In this document: positions 1 through 11,857 of the stretch, in pieces
How the letters are laid out: every line of letters begins with the position of its first letter
How positions within the stretch are numbered: the first letter of the stretch is position 1
From: Tribonema minus
Lineage: Eukaryota > Sar > Xanthophyceae > Tribonematales > Tribonemataceae
DNA length: 64,000 bases
Assembly (NCBI GenBank): GCA_017506865.1
Contig: JAFCMP010000140.1
Span: 1 to 64,000 of the forward strand
Direction of reading: 5' to 3'
Notes under the pieces: generated by a model
Database searches by the model: none
Told to the model about the DNA's origin: nothing
The model's input: the letters and a program-made list of their open reading frames with translations, nothing else
Program-made: the position numbers and the translations under genes

Positions 1-230
1 GAACTCTGGCCGTGTCATGACACACATGGCAGAATCCAGGGGGGGGGGCACATGGAGGAGGACGTAGGGGAGGACCCCGAGATTGCCATTTTGGCGGCGG
101 CGGCGGCGTTTGAGTGGTTGTCGTTGCGACACTTTCAGACTGTCATACGACATGTAGATTCCTTACAGCTAGATGCCAATCATCTGGGCTTTTTCGCGCC
201 CTGAGCGAGCGAATGATTAATAAAAAGTAC
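1..230 (+). mobile_element. 3' end of an upstream copy of the R2-like retroelement
   Basis: The first 230 bases nearly repeat 5562-5781, the 3' end of the full element that follows. Shared parts are the end of the protein frame, a G-run, a GGC-triplet run, the hairpin block GGGCTTTTTCGCGCCC and the terminal TTAATAAAAAGTAC. The differences are small (a longer GGC run, GAGCGAGCGAATGATTAA for GAGCGAGAATTAA). The rest of this copy lies before the window. Two copies in the same orientation, the second starting at or shortly after the end of the first, suggest repeated insertion at one site or a tandem array. Confidence 0.85.
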
Positions 231-3200
231 ACTGGCGCATAAAAGTAACCGTAGTAGGCCTCCACGAGATGCGGATAGGTATGTAGCTGTAGCATGTAGC
301 CCATGGCGTAGCAGAGTTCATGAAAAGAATATCATGGCGGCGGCGGGAGGCCCGTATTGCCAACTCTGAATCAGCGCAGAAATGCAAGGAATCCGATCTA
401 GCGTGCGCACAAGCGCAGGATATTAGCACCAGTGCTGCAGATGGCAATGGCGCTTGTCAACAGGACGATGGCACGAGTGGCAGCAGCAGAGCAACTGGAG
501 ACGGACGCGCAGCGCACAAACGCAAGAGGTACAGAATGACGGTTGGTCAATTTCCGATCAAACAGGCGAAGGGGAGCACACGGGCGGGCAAAGTGCAGTC
601 AAGCGCTCTAGAACAGGTCATAACAGTCTGGAACAGCAACGTCTGATGCTAGACGACGAAGCTGGAGGTGGAGGCAGTGCGGACCCGGAGTACAAGTGCA
701 ACTTATGCGACCTCGTGGTGAAGAAGGGCATGTCGCTGCTCTCGTTACAGCAGAGGTTAACGCCCACATCGCGGCGAAGCACCAGCGCAAACACCACAGT
801 GGGACAGCAACAACGTTCCTGGAGCGCTCCGACCTCAGCACGTCGCACTTGCAAACCATCTACACGAGTGTGCCTTGTGCAAAAACCTGTTTCATGCCAA
901 CAAGACATTCAGAGTGGACAGCAGCGATGCCAGCGCGGGCAAGCACTGCCGCAAATGCAGGCCTATCACTTCACCCGCTGCAGTGGCGGCAACATTGTCA
1001 ACAACAGCATCAGCAGCACCGCTAGCACCTGATGCATCGACGGCAACAGCTACCACGTCGCTGCCACAGCAGCAACCGGCGTGCACACCCATCGGCAACC
1101 CCTACGCAAAGGGACCAGCGCACGCGCAGCAGGCACCTGCTGCTCAGGCTGGTGGCAGCAGCTCCTCCGGCAGCTCAAAGAGGCCGGAACGCGGGGGCAG
1201 CAGTGCTACACGAGGGGGTCGGGGTCGCAGTGGAGGGCGCGGACGTGGCAATGGAGGACGCGTTCGCAGCGGCAGCAATGATGCAGACATCAGCAGTAGC
1301 AGAGCGACTAGCGGCAGCAGAACCGGAGGCGGCAGCAGCAGCGGTGCCGGCGGCGGCAGTGCAGCCGGTACTAAGGACAGCGGCGCTGGCAACGGCCGCA
1401 GCAGTGATGCCAGCAGCCGCAGCGGCGGTGCTAGCAACAGCGGCAGTGGCGCGCGAACTCAAAACGGCCGCGGTGGTCGTGGCAGCGGTCGCAGCAGCGA
1501 CAGCGGCGGACGAGGCTGTGGTCGTGGCGGCCGCGGCGGCGGCGGAGGGGGCCCAGAGCGGCAGGTGCGGCGACAGCAGCGGCAGCGCCAGGCCCTGCAG
1601 GCGCAGCAGGTGGGGCAGGTGGGCTTTTCACGTGGACCATCTCAACCCCCGCAGTCGCAGCAGTGCTTGACAGCATCAGCCTCGATGAGCTGTGCAAGCT
1701 GCAGTTCGCGACAACTAGAAGCCTTGCTAGACCACGCAATCGTCGCTATGTGGGAGCTGCACTGGAGAACGCAGCAACACATCTGTTGGCACACACAATG
1801 ACGATGTTCGTCAATGCGGCGCGGGAGCCAGATTCTGCAGGGCGGGTGCAGCGACTGCAAAGATCCACGATTCTACACCACCTCATGCCATCACTCATCA
1901 CCTCCACCGATGGCGCACCTGGCATCACTCGCTCCGACAGAATCAGAATGTTGGCACGCGGTGAGCTTGACCGGTTGGTGCCAGCGCTCCTCGCACACGC
2001 GCGTGCGCACCGGCGCTGGCGCGCGCGCCAGCAAACGGAGGCAGCGATCAACGCCTACGTCCTACAGTGCATGGGCACACGGGGGGGGCTACAGCAGGCA
2101 GCGCGTTTCCTTCAGCCCAAAACGGTGGCGATACCTGATGATGACTGCTTTGCCGCCATGCAGTCCAAACACCCCCCGCTGCGCCAGGGGAACAACTCCA
2201 TGAGCTATCCGGCATGGTTGATCAGCTTGTGGCGAAAGCAGCCGACATGCCAGCAGAACTCAGCCTGTTACAGGGGGAGGGAATTGAGCCAGAGACGGTT
2301 GCCAAGCTCATCCAGCGAGCAAGCCCTTACAGTGGAGCAGGCCCATCGGGGCTGCGCTACAGCCACCTGCAGGATGCGCTACGCACAAGCTGGGGACGGC
2401 ATGAGTTTGCTGCTGTCCTCACACGGTGGCTTCAGACCGTTATGCGGGAGGCTGCGCGGCTGCCGGATGCCTTCTGGCAGTTGCATGGCGCGGGGCGCCT
2501 GACGCCACTTGCAGAACAACAGGAAGATGGTACAGCTAAGCAGCGGCCCATCGTTTGCGGCGAGGTGCTGCAGCGACTATGCACTTCGGTGTACGTGGCA
2601 GACCGCAAAGACTTCCTGGCGGAGCTCCTTGAGCCAGACGGGCAGTATGGGGTAGCCGTCTCAGCAGGAGCGGAGAAAGCGGCCATGGCCGGCAAACTCG
2701 CGTATGAGCTCGGTCACTGGCAGTTCATGCTGGACCTCAAGAATGCCTTCAACATGGTGTTCGTCCTGGCGGCAGCGGAATGGGTAGCAGCACAGCTGCC
2801 GGACTTCCTCGACTACTTCATCGGCACATACGTTCGCACTCGGCCACGCCTGCTGTTCCAGCACGTTGACGGCTCCACGCGCATCATCATGTCTCAGCGC
2901 GGGTTTAAGCAGGGGGACCCCGCGGCACCGATGCTCTTCTGCGGCGCCATTGCTCAGTGCTTGAAACGGTTCAATGAGGCGGCGGCTGCGCAGCGCGCGC
3001 GGAGGCGGATGGGCGCCTACATGGACGATGCCAACGTCCGAACAGGCGCTTGCACGCTGACTCAGGATGACATACAGGCGGTGGCGCAGCTCAAACAACA
3101 CTTTGCGGAGGTGGGGCTGGAGCTAAACCTCACCAAGTCACGCGCGCTGCCTGGCAGGGGGCATGTGGTGACAGACCACGAGCGGCAACTGCTGCAGCAG

Positions 3201-5781
3201 CTGGGCGTTCAGCTAGTGGGGGATACGGATGAAAATCAGAACCGTGGAGCTGTGCTGCTGGGGTGCCGGTGGGCCACAGCAGCTTTGTGGACGCATGGCT
3301 GCGCAGGGAAGCGGGTGCAGGCGGGGCAGGGGCTCGATTTGCAGAGCGATGCGCGCGCCTGACATCTCCGAGGGCTATGTTCAGGTTACTGCGCTACTGC
3401 GTGGTGCCTCGCATGACGTACTGCCTGCGCACCATTCCCACTACGCAGACAGCGCCAGCCGCCAAGGAGTGGGATCGGGTCACGCAGTGGGTGCTCGAGC
3501 ACTCAATGGGCCTGCAGCCACCAGGCCAGACCTGGCGCCAGTTTGAGCAAAGTGGGGCCCACTTCCATCTGGCAGCGCACGGCCCAGCCTTACAGCAAGC
3601 GCGACTCCCAACACGGCATGGCGGCCTTGGCATTACCAGCGCCTGCGACATCGCTGATGCTGCGTATGTGGCGGGCACGTTGCAAGCGCTGCAACCAGCA
3701 CTCTCTGGATGGGCGGGGGTGCTGCAGCAGGCGGCTCCTCAAGCGGCTGCAGACAACGCTGCTGAGGATGCGGCAACACAAGCGGCACCGGCAGCAGCGG
3801 CAGCAGCACCAGCACCAGCAGCATCAGCAGCGGCAACTGTTACAGCGGCAGCGGCGGTTGCCAGTGGAGGCGCGACCGCTCCGGCAGCGGCAACTGCATC
3901 AGCGGCTGGCCGCGCTTATGGCGCAGCCATTCCGGCAACATACGACGCAGCTGCCGCTGGATCAGGGGCCGCGGCGGCAGCACAGGCGGCACCAGCGGCA
4001 GCAGCAGCAGCGGCGGCGCACGGCGCAACTACTCCGGCGGCAGCAGCAGCGGCGGCAGCAGCAGCGGCGGCAGCAGCAGCTGCTCCAGCATCAGAGGCTG
4101 CTGCAGCAGCGGCAGCACATGTTGCACCTCAAGTGGCCTCGGCGGCATCACTAACTGCAGCATCAACAGCAGCGGCTGCGGGCATAGGCAATACAGCTGC
4201 TACAGGCCCTACTAGCCTAAGGGCTGCTGCAGCACCTGCAACAGGAGCAGCGTCGGCAGGCGGCGCCGCAACCGTGCCGGCTGCGACAGCGGCAATGGCG
4301 GTGGCAGCGGCCAATGCGGCAGGTGCTGCACCAACACCTGCGGCAGCAGCAACACCACTGGCAGCAGCAGCAACGGCAGGCGGCACAGCTGCAGCACCAG
4401 CGCACGCAGCAGCGGCAGCCGTCAATGCAGGCGCTGCGCGTTCCACACCAGCAATGCTACAAGGCGCAGCAGCGGCAGAGGTGGCGCGCCTGCCCCTCAT
4501 GCGGACGATCGCCACAGCTGCCACATCTCTACGTGCAGCAACAGGTGACAAGCTGGAACATATACTGCCACCAGCGCTAACGCCACTGCAGCAGCAACCA
4601 CCTACGCAGCAGCCGCCGCTGCGGCCGACAGCAGGTGGTGGCACTGGTGCGGATGCTGCTTGCGTACTTGACGCCAGTGCTCTGCAGTTGCAGTGTAGCC
4701 TGAAGCGCCCCAATCAGAGTGCGCTTGCAGATGCCGTCGCTACCGAGCTTGCAGATAAGGTGGAGGCGGACCTGCAACAGCTGCCGCAGGGCACGCAACG
4801 CACGCAAGCACTTGCTCGATTCCGGTCGCAGCGCCACATGCACTCGATCGGCATGGCATTCCTCAACGAGCCCATGTACTCCACAACGGCTTCGTTCGAT
4901 GGCCTATCCTGGCAGCTGGCCGTCAAACGCGCCATCGGAGTAGAGGAGCAGACGGCAGGCTGCAAGCTGTGCGGGAAGTCGCCGGGCGGCACCCTGCATG
5001 CACGGCTGTGTCAAGCGCCACGCGTCAAGGCGCACGACACCATTGTCCACAATAGCGTCAAGAGGGCCACGCAGCGCCTCCTGCGGCAATACCTCAAAAC
5101 GGGACTGGTGGACGAGGACTACACGCCGTTTCTGGGGTCCGCCGGGCCGCCGGGGAGTCGCAGGATGGACATCGTGCTGCCTGCCGACGCCTTCCCGGTG
5201 ACCGGCTACGACGACCCGACACGCCACCTACCGCTCATGGTGGACGTTACCTGCTTCGAGGCACAGGTGGCGTCGCGGGCGGCGAAGACTGCAGCAGACC
5301 CCGAGCGATGCTGCCGCGACCAAGAGGCCGCCAAGACTACCCACTATTCTGGTCATTATGATCAGAATTGCTACAAACTTGCCACATTGGCAATAGGGTC
5401 ATTTGGCAGCATCGGGGAGCAGGGGCGGAAGCTGCTGGAGGCTGTGGCGACGGAGTATGCCAGCAGGATGTCAGTGCCCGGAGGAGCGCGCCCTAAAGCT
5501 CTCAAGGGCATCGCCCTGGCGCGCTTACGCTCGGCACTGTCGGCAGCGCTCCACATGGCGTACTCTGGCCGTGTCATGACACACATGGCAGAATCCAGGG
5601 GGGGGGGGCACATGGAGGAGGACGTAGGGGAGGACCCCGAGATGCCATTTGGCGGCGGCGGCGTTTGAGTGGTTGTCGTTGCGACACTTTCAGACTGTCA
5701 TACGACATGTAGATTCCTTACAGCTAGATGCCAATCATCTGGGCTTTTTCGCGCCCTGAGCGAGAATTAATAAAAAGTACA
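231..5781 (+). mobile_element. R2-like non-LTR retrotransposon (RT + restriction-like endonuclease)
   Basis: The element is about 5.5 kb with no LTRs. In order it encodes an N-terminal CCHH zinc finger and a second Cys-rich motif (about 691-960), a Gly/Ser/Arg-rich linker, a reverse transcriptase (about 2214-3400), a very Ala-rich spacer (about 3720-4480), and a C-terminal zinc knuckle with a restriction-like nuclease fold (about 4960-5300). That order is the plan of early-branching, often site-specific non-LTR elements such as R2, NeSL and CRE. The 3' end carries a short hairpin and TTAATAAAAAGTAC, which recurs in the copies at 1-230 and 38498-39030. The 5' boundary is not visible; 231 is the base after the previous copy. 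No target-site duplication could be defined. Confidence 0.8.
454..5668 (+). pseudogene. Retroelement polyprotein, broken by frameshifts
   Basis: The coding sequence is spread over several frames, so this copy looks inactive unless the shifts are sequencing errors in G-runs. The first finger has Cys pairs at 691-708 and His residues at 765-767 and 780-782 in another frame. A second motif with CALC and HCRKC lies near 870-960. The frame starting near 1627 (TISTPAVAAVLDSI) passes near 2190 into the RT frame. RT motif A (LDLKNAFN) is at 2730-2753, motif B (RGFKQGDPAAP) follows near 2898, and the catalytic YMDD is at 3018-3029. Near 3258 the frame shifts again (VPVGHSSFVDAWL). The C-terminus has a C-x2-C-x8-H-x3-C knuckle at 4961-5011, then RRMDIV (5159-5176) and MVDVTC (5237-5254), matching the acidic core of a restriction-like endonuclease. 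Stop at 5666-5668. Confidence 0.75.
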
Positions 5782-5814
5782 ATGATGACATTGCTGATCT
5801 GCATGGTACAAAGC

Positions 5815-6800
5815 GCCACGTTGCCTGTGCTATTGGTCACCTGGGTTGACACTGTCAACAGGACTGTGCTTCAACCAGCAGCATGGTGTTGAGGAACAAA
5901 GAGTTGCTACATTCAAAAAAAGGTTTGCCAACATGCATTTCACCATCATCTGAGACTTGTGTGTCCCACATAATGTTCTACATCCCCCGATCAAAACAAA
6001 AAGAGTACAGCACGGAGGCTTCCCACGTGGACCCCCACCGTAGTACTAGCTCCGCTCAAGGGTGCTTAACTTCAGCGATCGGACGAGAGCTGGTGCTGTC
6101 ACCATGATATGGCCGTACCCGAACTCACGGGTGCTGTGGGGAATATAGGTGCTGGGTACGCAGCTACGTAGGGGGTACCCAGAAGGGGTGACTGTGTGAG
6201 AAAACTGTGGCGTAATGGACACGGTGGCCGGCAACACATTTGATGTATGCACGATGTCATGATCCAATCAATGTTCCAGCCATTGTAGCTCCAGCATGCC
6301 CAGTGATATTTGGCATAACCTGCCTGCCCCCTTGGGACTGCTGTTGCAACTGGCAGAATCTGATGAGTCCCGAAACATGTTACTGGAAGCCACAGACTCA
6401 TGTACTTGGATTCTTCACAAGGGTGCGAAAAAGCCCAGATGATCAATGAATAGGTTGCTACAGTACCGGAGTCTACCTATACCCTTGTGATAAGGAGTCT
6501 CAATGCTCATTGACGATCACTTTTTACAAATACATGCCCACATCCCCTTTATCAGGTGCTTCATGTAGTTTCATTACCGAGGGCATCAGCGCATCTGGAC
6601 TTGCACGCACAGCAGATGGCAATGGTAATGGCACGTTCACCGGCATGTCTTCCAGTATAGCACACTTTCACCAAGTGCTTAATGTAGGTAGTTTCATTAC
6701 CGAGGGCATCAGCGCATCTTGACTCTTGCATGCACCAGCAAGCGACAAGCGTGATGGCACCTTCATCAGCATGTCTTCCAGTGCACCGCTGCGCTGTGCG
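5815..6800 (-). repeat. Duplicated 5S-containing unit, copy 1 (inverted relative to copy 2)
   Basis: On the minus strand this segment matches 46830-47650 in the same order: a block read as TATCGTCAATGAGCATTGAG, the hairpin GGGCTTTTTCGCACCC (near 6420-6440), a shared spacer of about 275 bases, the 5S rRNA gene, then about 200 bases of shared 3' flank ending near 5815. The flanks have diverged while the 5S part is nearly identical. The upstream end contains its own tandem duplication (6548-6660 against 6680-6790). The unit lies between the retroelement 3' end and the 3' end of PAN2. Confidence 0.85.
6004..6119 (-). rRNA. 5S ribosomal RNA (copy 1)
   Basis: Read on the minus strand, the gene begins GTACGGCCATATCATGG and ends CCTCCGTGCTGTAC, so the two ends pair as helix I. 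The internal promoter boxes of eukaryotic 5S are present (GAAGTTAAGCACC as box A; GTGGGGG...CACGTGGGAAG as box C). A T-run (TTTTTG on the sense strand) follows directly and fits a Pol III terminator. Compared with copy 2 there is one difference in about 114 bases: forward position 6031 changes sense GGGACC to GGGTCC inside the box C region. That could make this copy a variant or a pseudogene. Confidence 0.88.
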
Positions 6801-7066
6801 GCAGAATCCACGCTGCGTCGCACGCCGGGGCAATTAGCAGCACAGCACGGCGCGCGCTGTGACATCGCTCATGCTCCGGCAGCAATACCACAACGCGCAC
6901 TGCACAGCGTGCAGCCTACTTCAATCTGAGACTGACAGGCAGGCAGCAGCAAAAGACACCACCACCGTGATGCAGCGCGAGGGCCGTGTCGGCGGTACAT
7001 TACGTGCAGCGCGGCACCGGTGCCCACGCAAGCTTCACAGCGGCCCACCGACTCGTCTCTCACGAC

Positions 7067-10000
7067 TCAAGTGTCGGCTGATCCTGGAGCGCTCACGCGA
7101 ACGTCCGCGGCCGGCCCCATGTCTCGAACCTTCCACTCTACCGAGTAGCCGTACTGGTACAAGTCGTCGAGGGCGCGCGCGAGCGCATCGCTGCCCTGCG
7201 CCTTGAGTTTCTGCGCGCAGGGCGAGTGGGAAGCGGGCGCGTGGAAGTGCATGAGAAGTCTTTGCGGAGAAGCAGCAGCGCAGCGCCATCGCTTGCAGTT
7301 GTTGCCATTGCTTGAAGTTGTTGAACGGCGCAGGCCAGCGACGCTAGGCGCAGCTGCAGCAGAGCCTTGGCTGCCAGGCAGATCACGGCAAGGGTTCTCT
7401 GCATGCAGGACGCGTGGGCGACAGGACGTGGCGGTTGCTCGACCGCGCGTTTGCGAGCGCAGCGTCTCGTCAGATTCAAACTGCCAGACAGTGAGCTTGC
7501 AACGCAGAAAATTGTGGAAAGGCCTCCTTTTGCCACTGACAGGGACAGCGCACCCGCCAACATGCCCTGCATGCTTACTACCATGAGACACAGGGCGAGT
7601 TGCAGGAGCTCATTGGCAATGATGCAAGGAGGTGGCGGCGCGCGAGAACAACGGGTTCAGCGCGGCTTTAAGCGCCACTGACGTCAGCAAGACCCCCACC
7701 CCCCCCCGTGCACATGTTCTGCGCAGTGCAGTTGAGCACGCTGAGAGCGCTCAGCAGTCAGTCAGCGACCGCCCTGACCGTCAGGCGCAGAAATGCACAG
7801 CGCTATGCAAAGAGATGAAGCACGTGTCGTTCACGACGAGTCTGTGCCTGTCAAGACTGACGTACTTGGGTCTTGCAAAGGAGGTGGCGACAACTGACCT
7901 CGTACTTCTGGCACAGCGCAAGCGCCATGCGGCTGTCTTCGACGGAGTCGTGCGTGCTCTCCTGTATGCGCTCCGACAGAAGGTAGTGGCTCAGGAAGCG
8001 CAGGCTTGCCTGTCGCACGCGAACGCGACAGGTGGCAGAAACAGCAGCGGGCAGCCGTGCAGTGACATTAGCGTAGGCCACGCAGCGCGACAGTGCTCGT
8101 GATTATGGACGTACAGACCGGCTTGCCGGCCAGCCGCTAAAGGACAGGACACAATATGCATAATACGCATGCAGCGCGCTGCGAACGTCATGCTGCAGCA
8201 GCCCGATGGCGGCACACCAGTGCACAAACAAGTCATTCATGGTTGGCCAGCGTGGCCGTCGCAAGATTACGTGGAAATGCACACGTGGCGATGCGCAGCT
8301 CGCTGTGGCAGCACACACACATGGTGAAAGGGCTGCCTCGCAACCACAGAGGATGCAGGCACGCATGACGACGCCGCCGTACTGAGCTGCTGCCTAAAGC
8401 GTCATACAGAAGCCACTGCAGTGCCACCAATGCCTGCCACACAGTAGCATTGTTCAGCAGATTGCTTGCCTTTCGTCGCCCCGGCAAGCTCCACATTTCC
8501 GCCGTGTCGAGCACCTGCGACGGCGGCACCACCAGGTTGATGACGCGGAGGTCCTGTCGTCGCAAGCAACAGTGCACACGCGCGCAGGCAACGATGCATG
8601 TGTCAGTTGCCGATGTCATGACGCAGTGCTACCGCTGCACGAGAGGCACTGCTAGGGCTGCACGAGGGCCAGCGCGCGCTGGGTCGTGCGCCGAACTGCA
8701 AGGCAAAGTGCAAAGCACTCTACGCAGATGAGGCATCGTGAAGGTGAGAATGATGCCGTTCGGCGTGTCGGTAACGGCGCAACAACATTGTTGCAGTTGC
8801 GAATGCGCGCCCCAGAGCGCGCGGACCAGCCTGTTGGGCTGTCTTCAACAAATGAGCACAGTCATGTAGGCTAGGGTTAGTTGGGGGTTTAGCTGACTGT
8901 AGCCCTAACCCTACTGCTAAGCCTAAGGGGGGCATGTTGTGTGGATTTAGGTGCAACACGAAATGTGAGGGATGCAAAAGGCTTTCACTGAAATCCCAAT
9001 GTCAGCTGGACTCTCATCACAAAAATGGGTTCCCCGTGCCTCGCACAACCATGCTTCTAGCCACAACAACCAGAGCCCCCGCCCCCCCCCCCCCCCCCCC
9101 CCCCGCCACTAAAAAAATCGATGTGGAGATCACGCAGGCAACTGCTCTATGCTCAAACGCTTCCAACATGCAGCAGGCGCTATCGTCACTGTCGCACGCG
9201 TATAAAAGCACAGGCGCAGTGCGCTCACATGCGCTGCACGTGACGCTGCGAGTCTGAAACACATGGCCTTTGGGGGCGCGGGGCGCTTGAGGGAGCATGA
9301 CATCTATACACCGCGCCTACCTGCATAATTCACACAGTCATCACTGCTGCGCAACACAGCCGTCGCCAACACGCGCCGTTGTGCACCTCTGCGCCACGCT
9401 CACCTCGAATAACGCCTTCCGTCTCTGCCACAAATGAATGCTAATGGAGCCGAGTCGTTCCAACTAGAACTCAGGACGCGTGTGAAACGGCGGCGTTTTT
9501 TTTTTGTGTGCTGTGAAAGATGTGCATGCCACTGAACTTTGCGCCGCTTGAAGTCATCAGACACGCTCAAACCCCAAGTCTTATAATAACTTGCACGCTT
9601 GTGAGTGAGCTTGCGGAAGCCACCGCCAGCAACGGGTTCACGCCTGCGCGCACCTCAGCGGCATGCGCGCCGCTCAACTTCAAGTGTGCGCTGCTTGAAG
9701 TTTTAAGCTCGGCAGCAGCAGCAGCGCTCACCTTGGCGAGGCCGTGTCCCTCAAACCCCTGCGTTATCTACTCGTACACTTGTGAGTGAGCTAGCAGAAA
9801 GTGACCGCCAGCAACGAGTTCACGCCTGCGCGCCCCTCGGCGGCGTACGCTCGCCGCTCGAACTTCAAGCACGCGCCGCTTGAAGTATCCAAGCTCAGCA
9901 GCAGCAGCAGCGCTCACCTTGGCGAGGCCGTGCCCGACCAGCACGCAGCCGCGGTCCACGAGGCAGCGCAGCTTGAGGTACGCGGCGCGCAGCGGCACGA

Positions 10001-11826
10001 GGCTCGGCCGCTGCGAGAGGAACGGATTGAGGTCCTCCGCGACGACGCCGCTGAAGCGCGTCAGGTGGTCGAGCACTGGCTCCGTCTGGATTATGTAGTC
10101 GTCGATGATGACCTGCGCGGCGCGGGCGCGCGCGCGGGGGGGAAGGGGGGGCGGGGGGGGGGGAGGGCGCACGGCCGTCAAGTACCTGTGGTCAGATTGT
10201 GTACCTGACGTGGTTATGAACTAGCATGGTAGCTTGATCGACAGTGCTCTGCACGGTAGCTGCATCGCGCTCTACGTGGAGGCGCGTGCACGATGATCGT
10301 GGTATGAACATGCTGGAACACCGACAGTAATCGTCCAAAGGCGGCGCGCGCACGTGTGCCATCGAGTACGCGCAGTCGGCTGCAGCGACGGCGCGCTGAG
10401 ACATGGCGGGACGAATCGCCGCCGTGTCACGCGCGCACGCGGGCGGGCAGAGCTGCTGCGGAAAAATCCTGGTTACCGTACATACCTGCCGATGTAAACG
10501 TGGTCAGCCGTGAGCAGCACCGAACCGCTCTTGTGTCGACCAGATCTGTGTCCAGCCCTCAGACCGCTCTTGATCGTGACCACTCCTATGTTGAGCGCTC
10601 TTATATCGTGACCCCCTGTAGCGCAGGTGCCTGTCAAATGAGGGCAAGTCATAAGTATCTGGCGCTTTCACATCGTGAACCCCCCCCCCCCCCCCCTGCA
10701 GTTGCCTACATACGTACCTGCCCCTCCGCGTCCACCACGGACACACGCGCGAGCCCCTGGCGCGCGGGCTTGGTGACGACGCGCGACCCGTCGCTGCGCA
10801 GCCGCACCTCCTCCATCTCCAGGCACACAAACTCGGCGTCCAGCGCGACCACCGCGCCCTCGCCGGGCAGCTTCTCGGGGGGTATCGCGGGCTTGCGGCC
10901 CCCTGGCGAGTTCTGCAGGGGGGGGAAGGGGGGGGGGGGGGGGGGGGAGGGGGGTCGTCATTGAGAGGGGGTGACGAGGGGGCGAGCCAGCTGCCTTGTG
11001 GGGGGCGGAGCGCCGTGAACCATGTGAAAAGGGGGCTATGTTGGGGGACACCAGGAGTAACGTTGGCGTGACCCCTCGGAGTGATATGCGGTCCCCGAAG
11101 TGTGCTTGTTGCGCGGCGCGCCGGCGGTAAACGCGCTGCGCGGACACCAGGAGTAACGTTGGCGTGACCCCTCGGAGTGATATGCGGTCCTCGAAGTGTG
11201 CTTGTTGCGCGGCGCGCCAGCGGTAAACGCGCTGCGTAACCACTGCGCTCCGCGACGACGCCGATCGTCCTGGCTGCCCGAGGCCCTGAACCGCGGCTGC
11301 GTCAGCTCGTGATTCGCGCGTGAGTCCAGCTTCAGCGCTATGTACATATTCATGAACATGTGCTCTGTATGTATTAGGCGTGCCAGTGGGCCCGCTGTCT
11401 CAACCTCATGAGCACCGCGCATGCTGGAAGTGGCGAGCGCATGCTGTGGCGCGGCCCGCAGCCAAGCAGGTCCTCCTCGCAAGCGCATTGTCCGTCATAA
11501 CCCAAATACGCCTTCGTCCAGTTGTGCCCTGCGCAGTGCGGCTCGCGCCCGAGCGTGCATTCGATCACTGACGCGCCTGCACGTGATGAACTTCATGTCG
11601 GCACAGCACCGGCGCTCCTCAACAGGTAAGAAAAAGCTCCAGCCCAATCCGCAGTGTACCCGTTTCTGCACGACAATGCGCGCATGGAAGCCGCGGCATT
11701 CGCGAGCGAGCGCTGGCGCTGAGCGCCCGTGCTGCGGCGCGGCAGCAGCGCGGCGCGCGCCACAGACGCAGTCGCCGGCGGAGGCGCAGCGCGCGCGCGC
11801 ACGCAAGAAACAGTCTCAAAAGTCCA

Positions 11827-11857
<31 letters not shown>

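Noticed and set aside
3720-4560. Long Ala-rich reading frame and its antisense partners as separate genes
   Set aside because: It is the spacer of the retroelement polyprotein; GCN-rich DNA opens all frames on both strands.
6099-6446. Minus-strand ORF across the 5S unit as a protein gene
   Set aside because: It runs through the RNA gene and its spacer, and its counterpart in copy 2 is not kept open.
8341-8470. Extension of PAN2 exon 23 to a GT donor near 8382
   Set aside because: The extra residues break the conserved exonuclease sequence, whereas the GC donor at 8469 joins GRRK directly to ASLRFL as the family requires.
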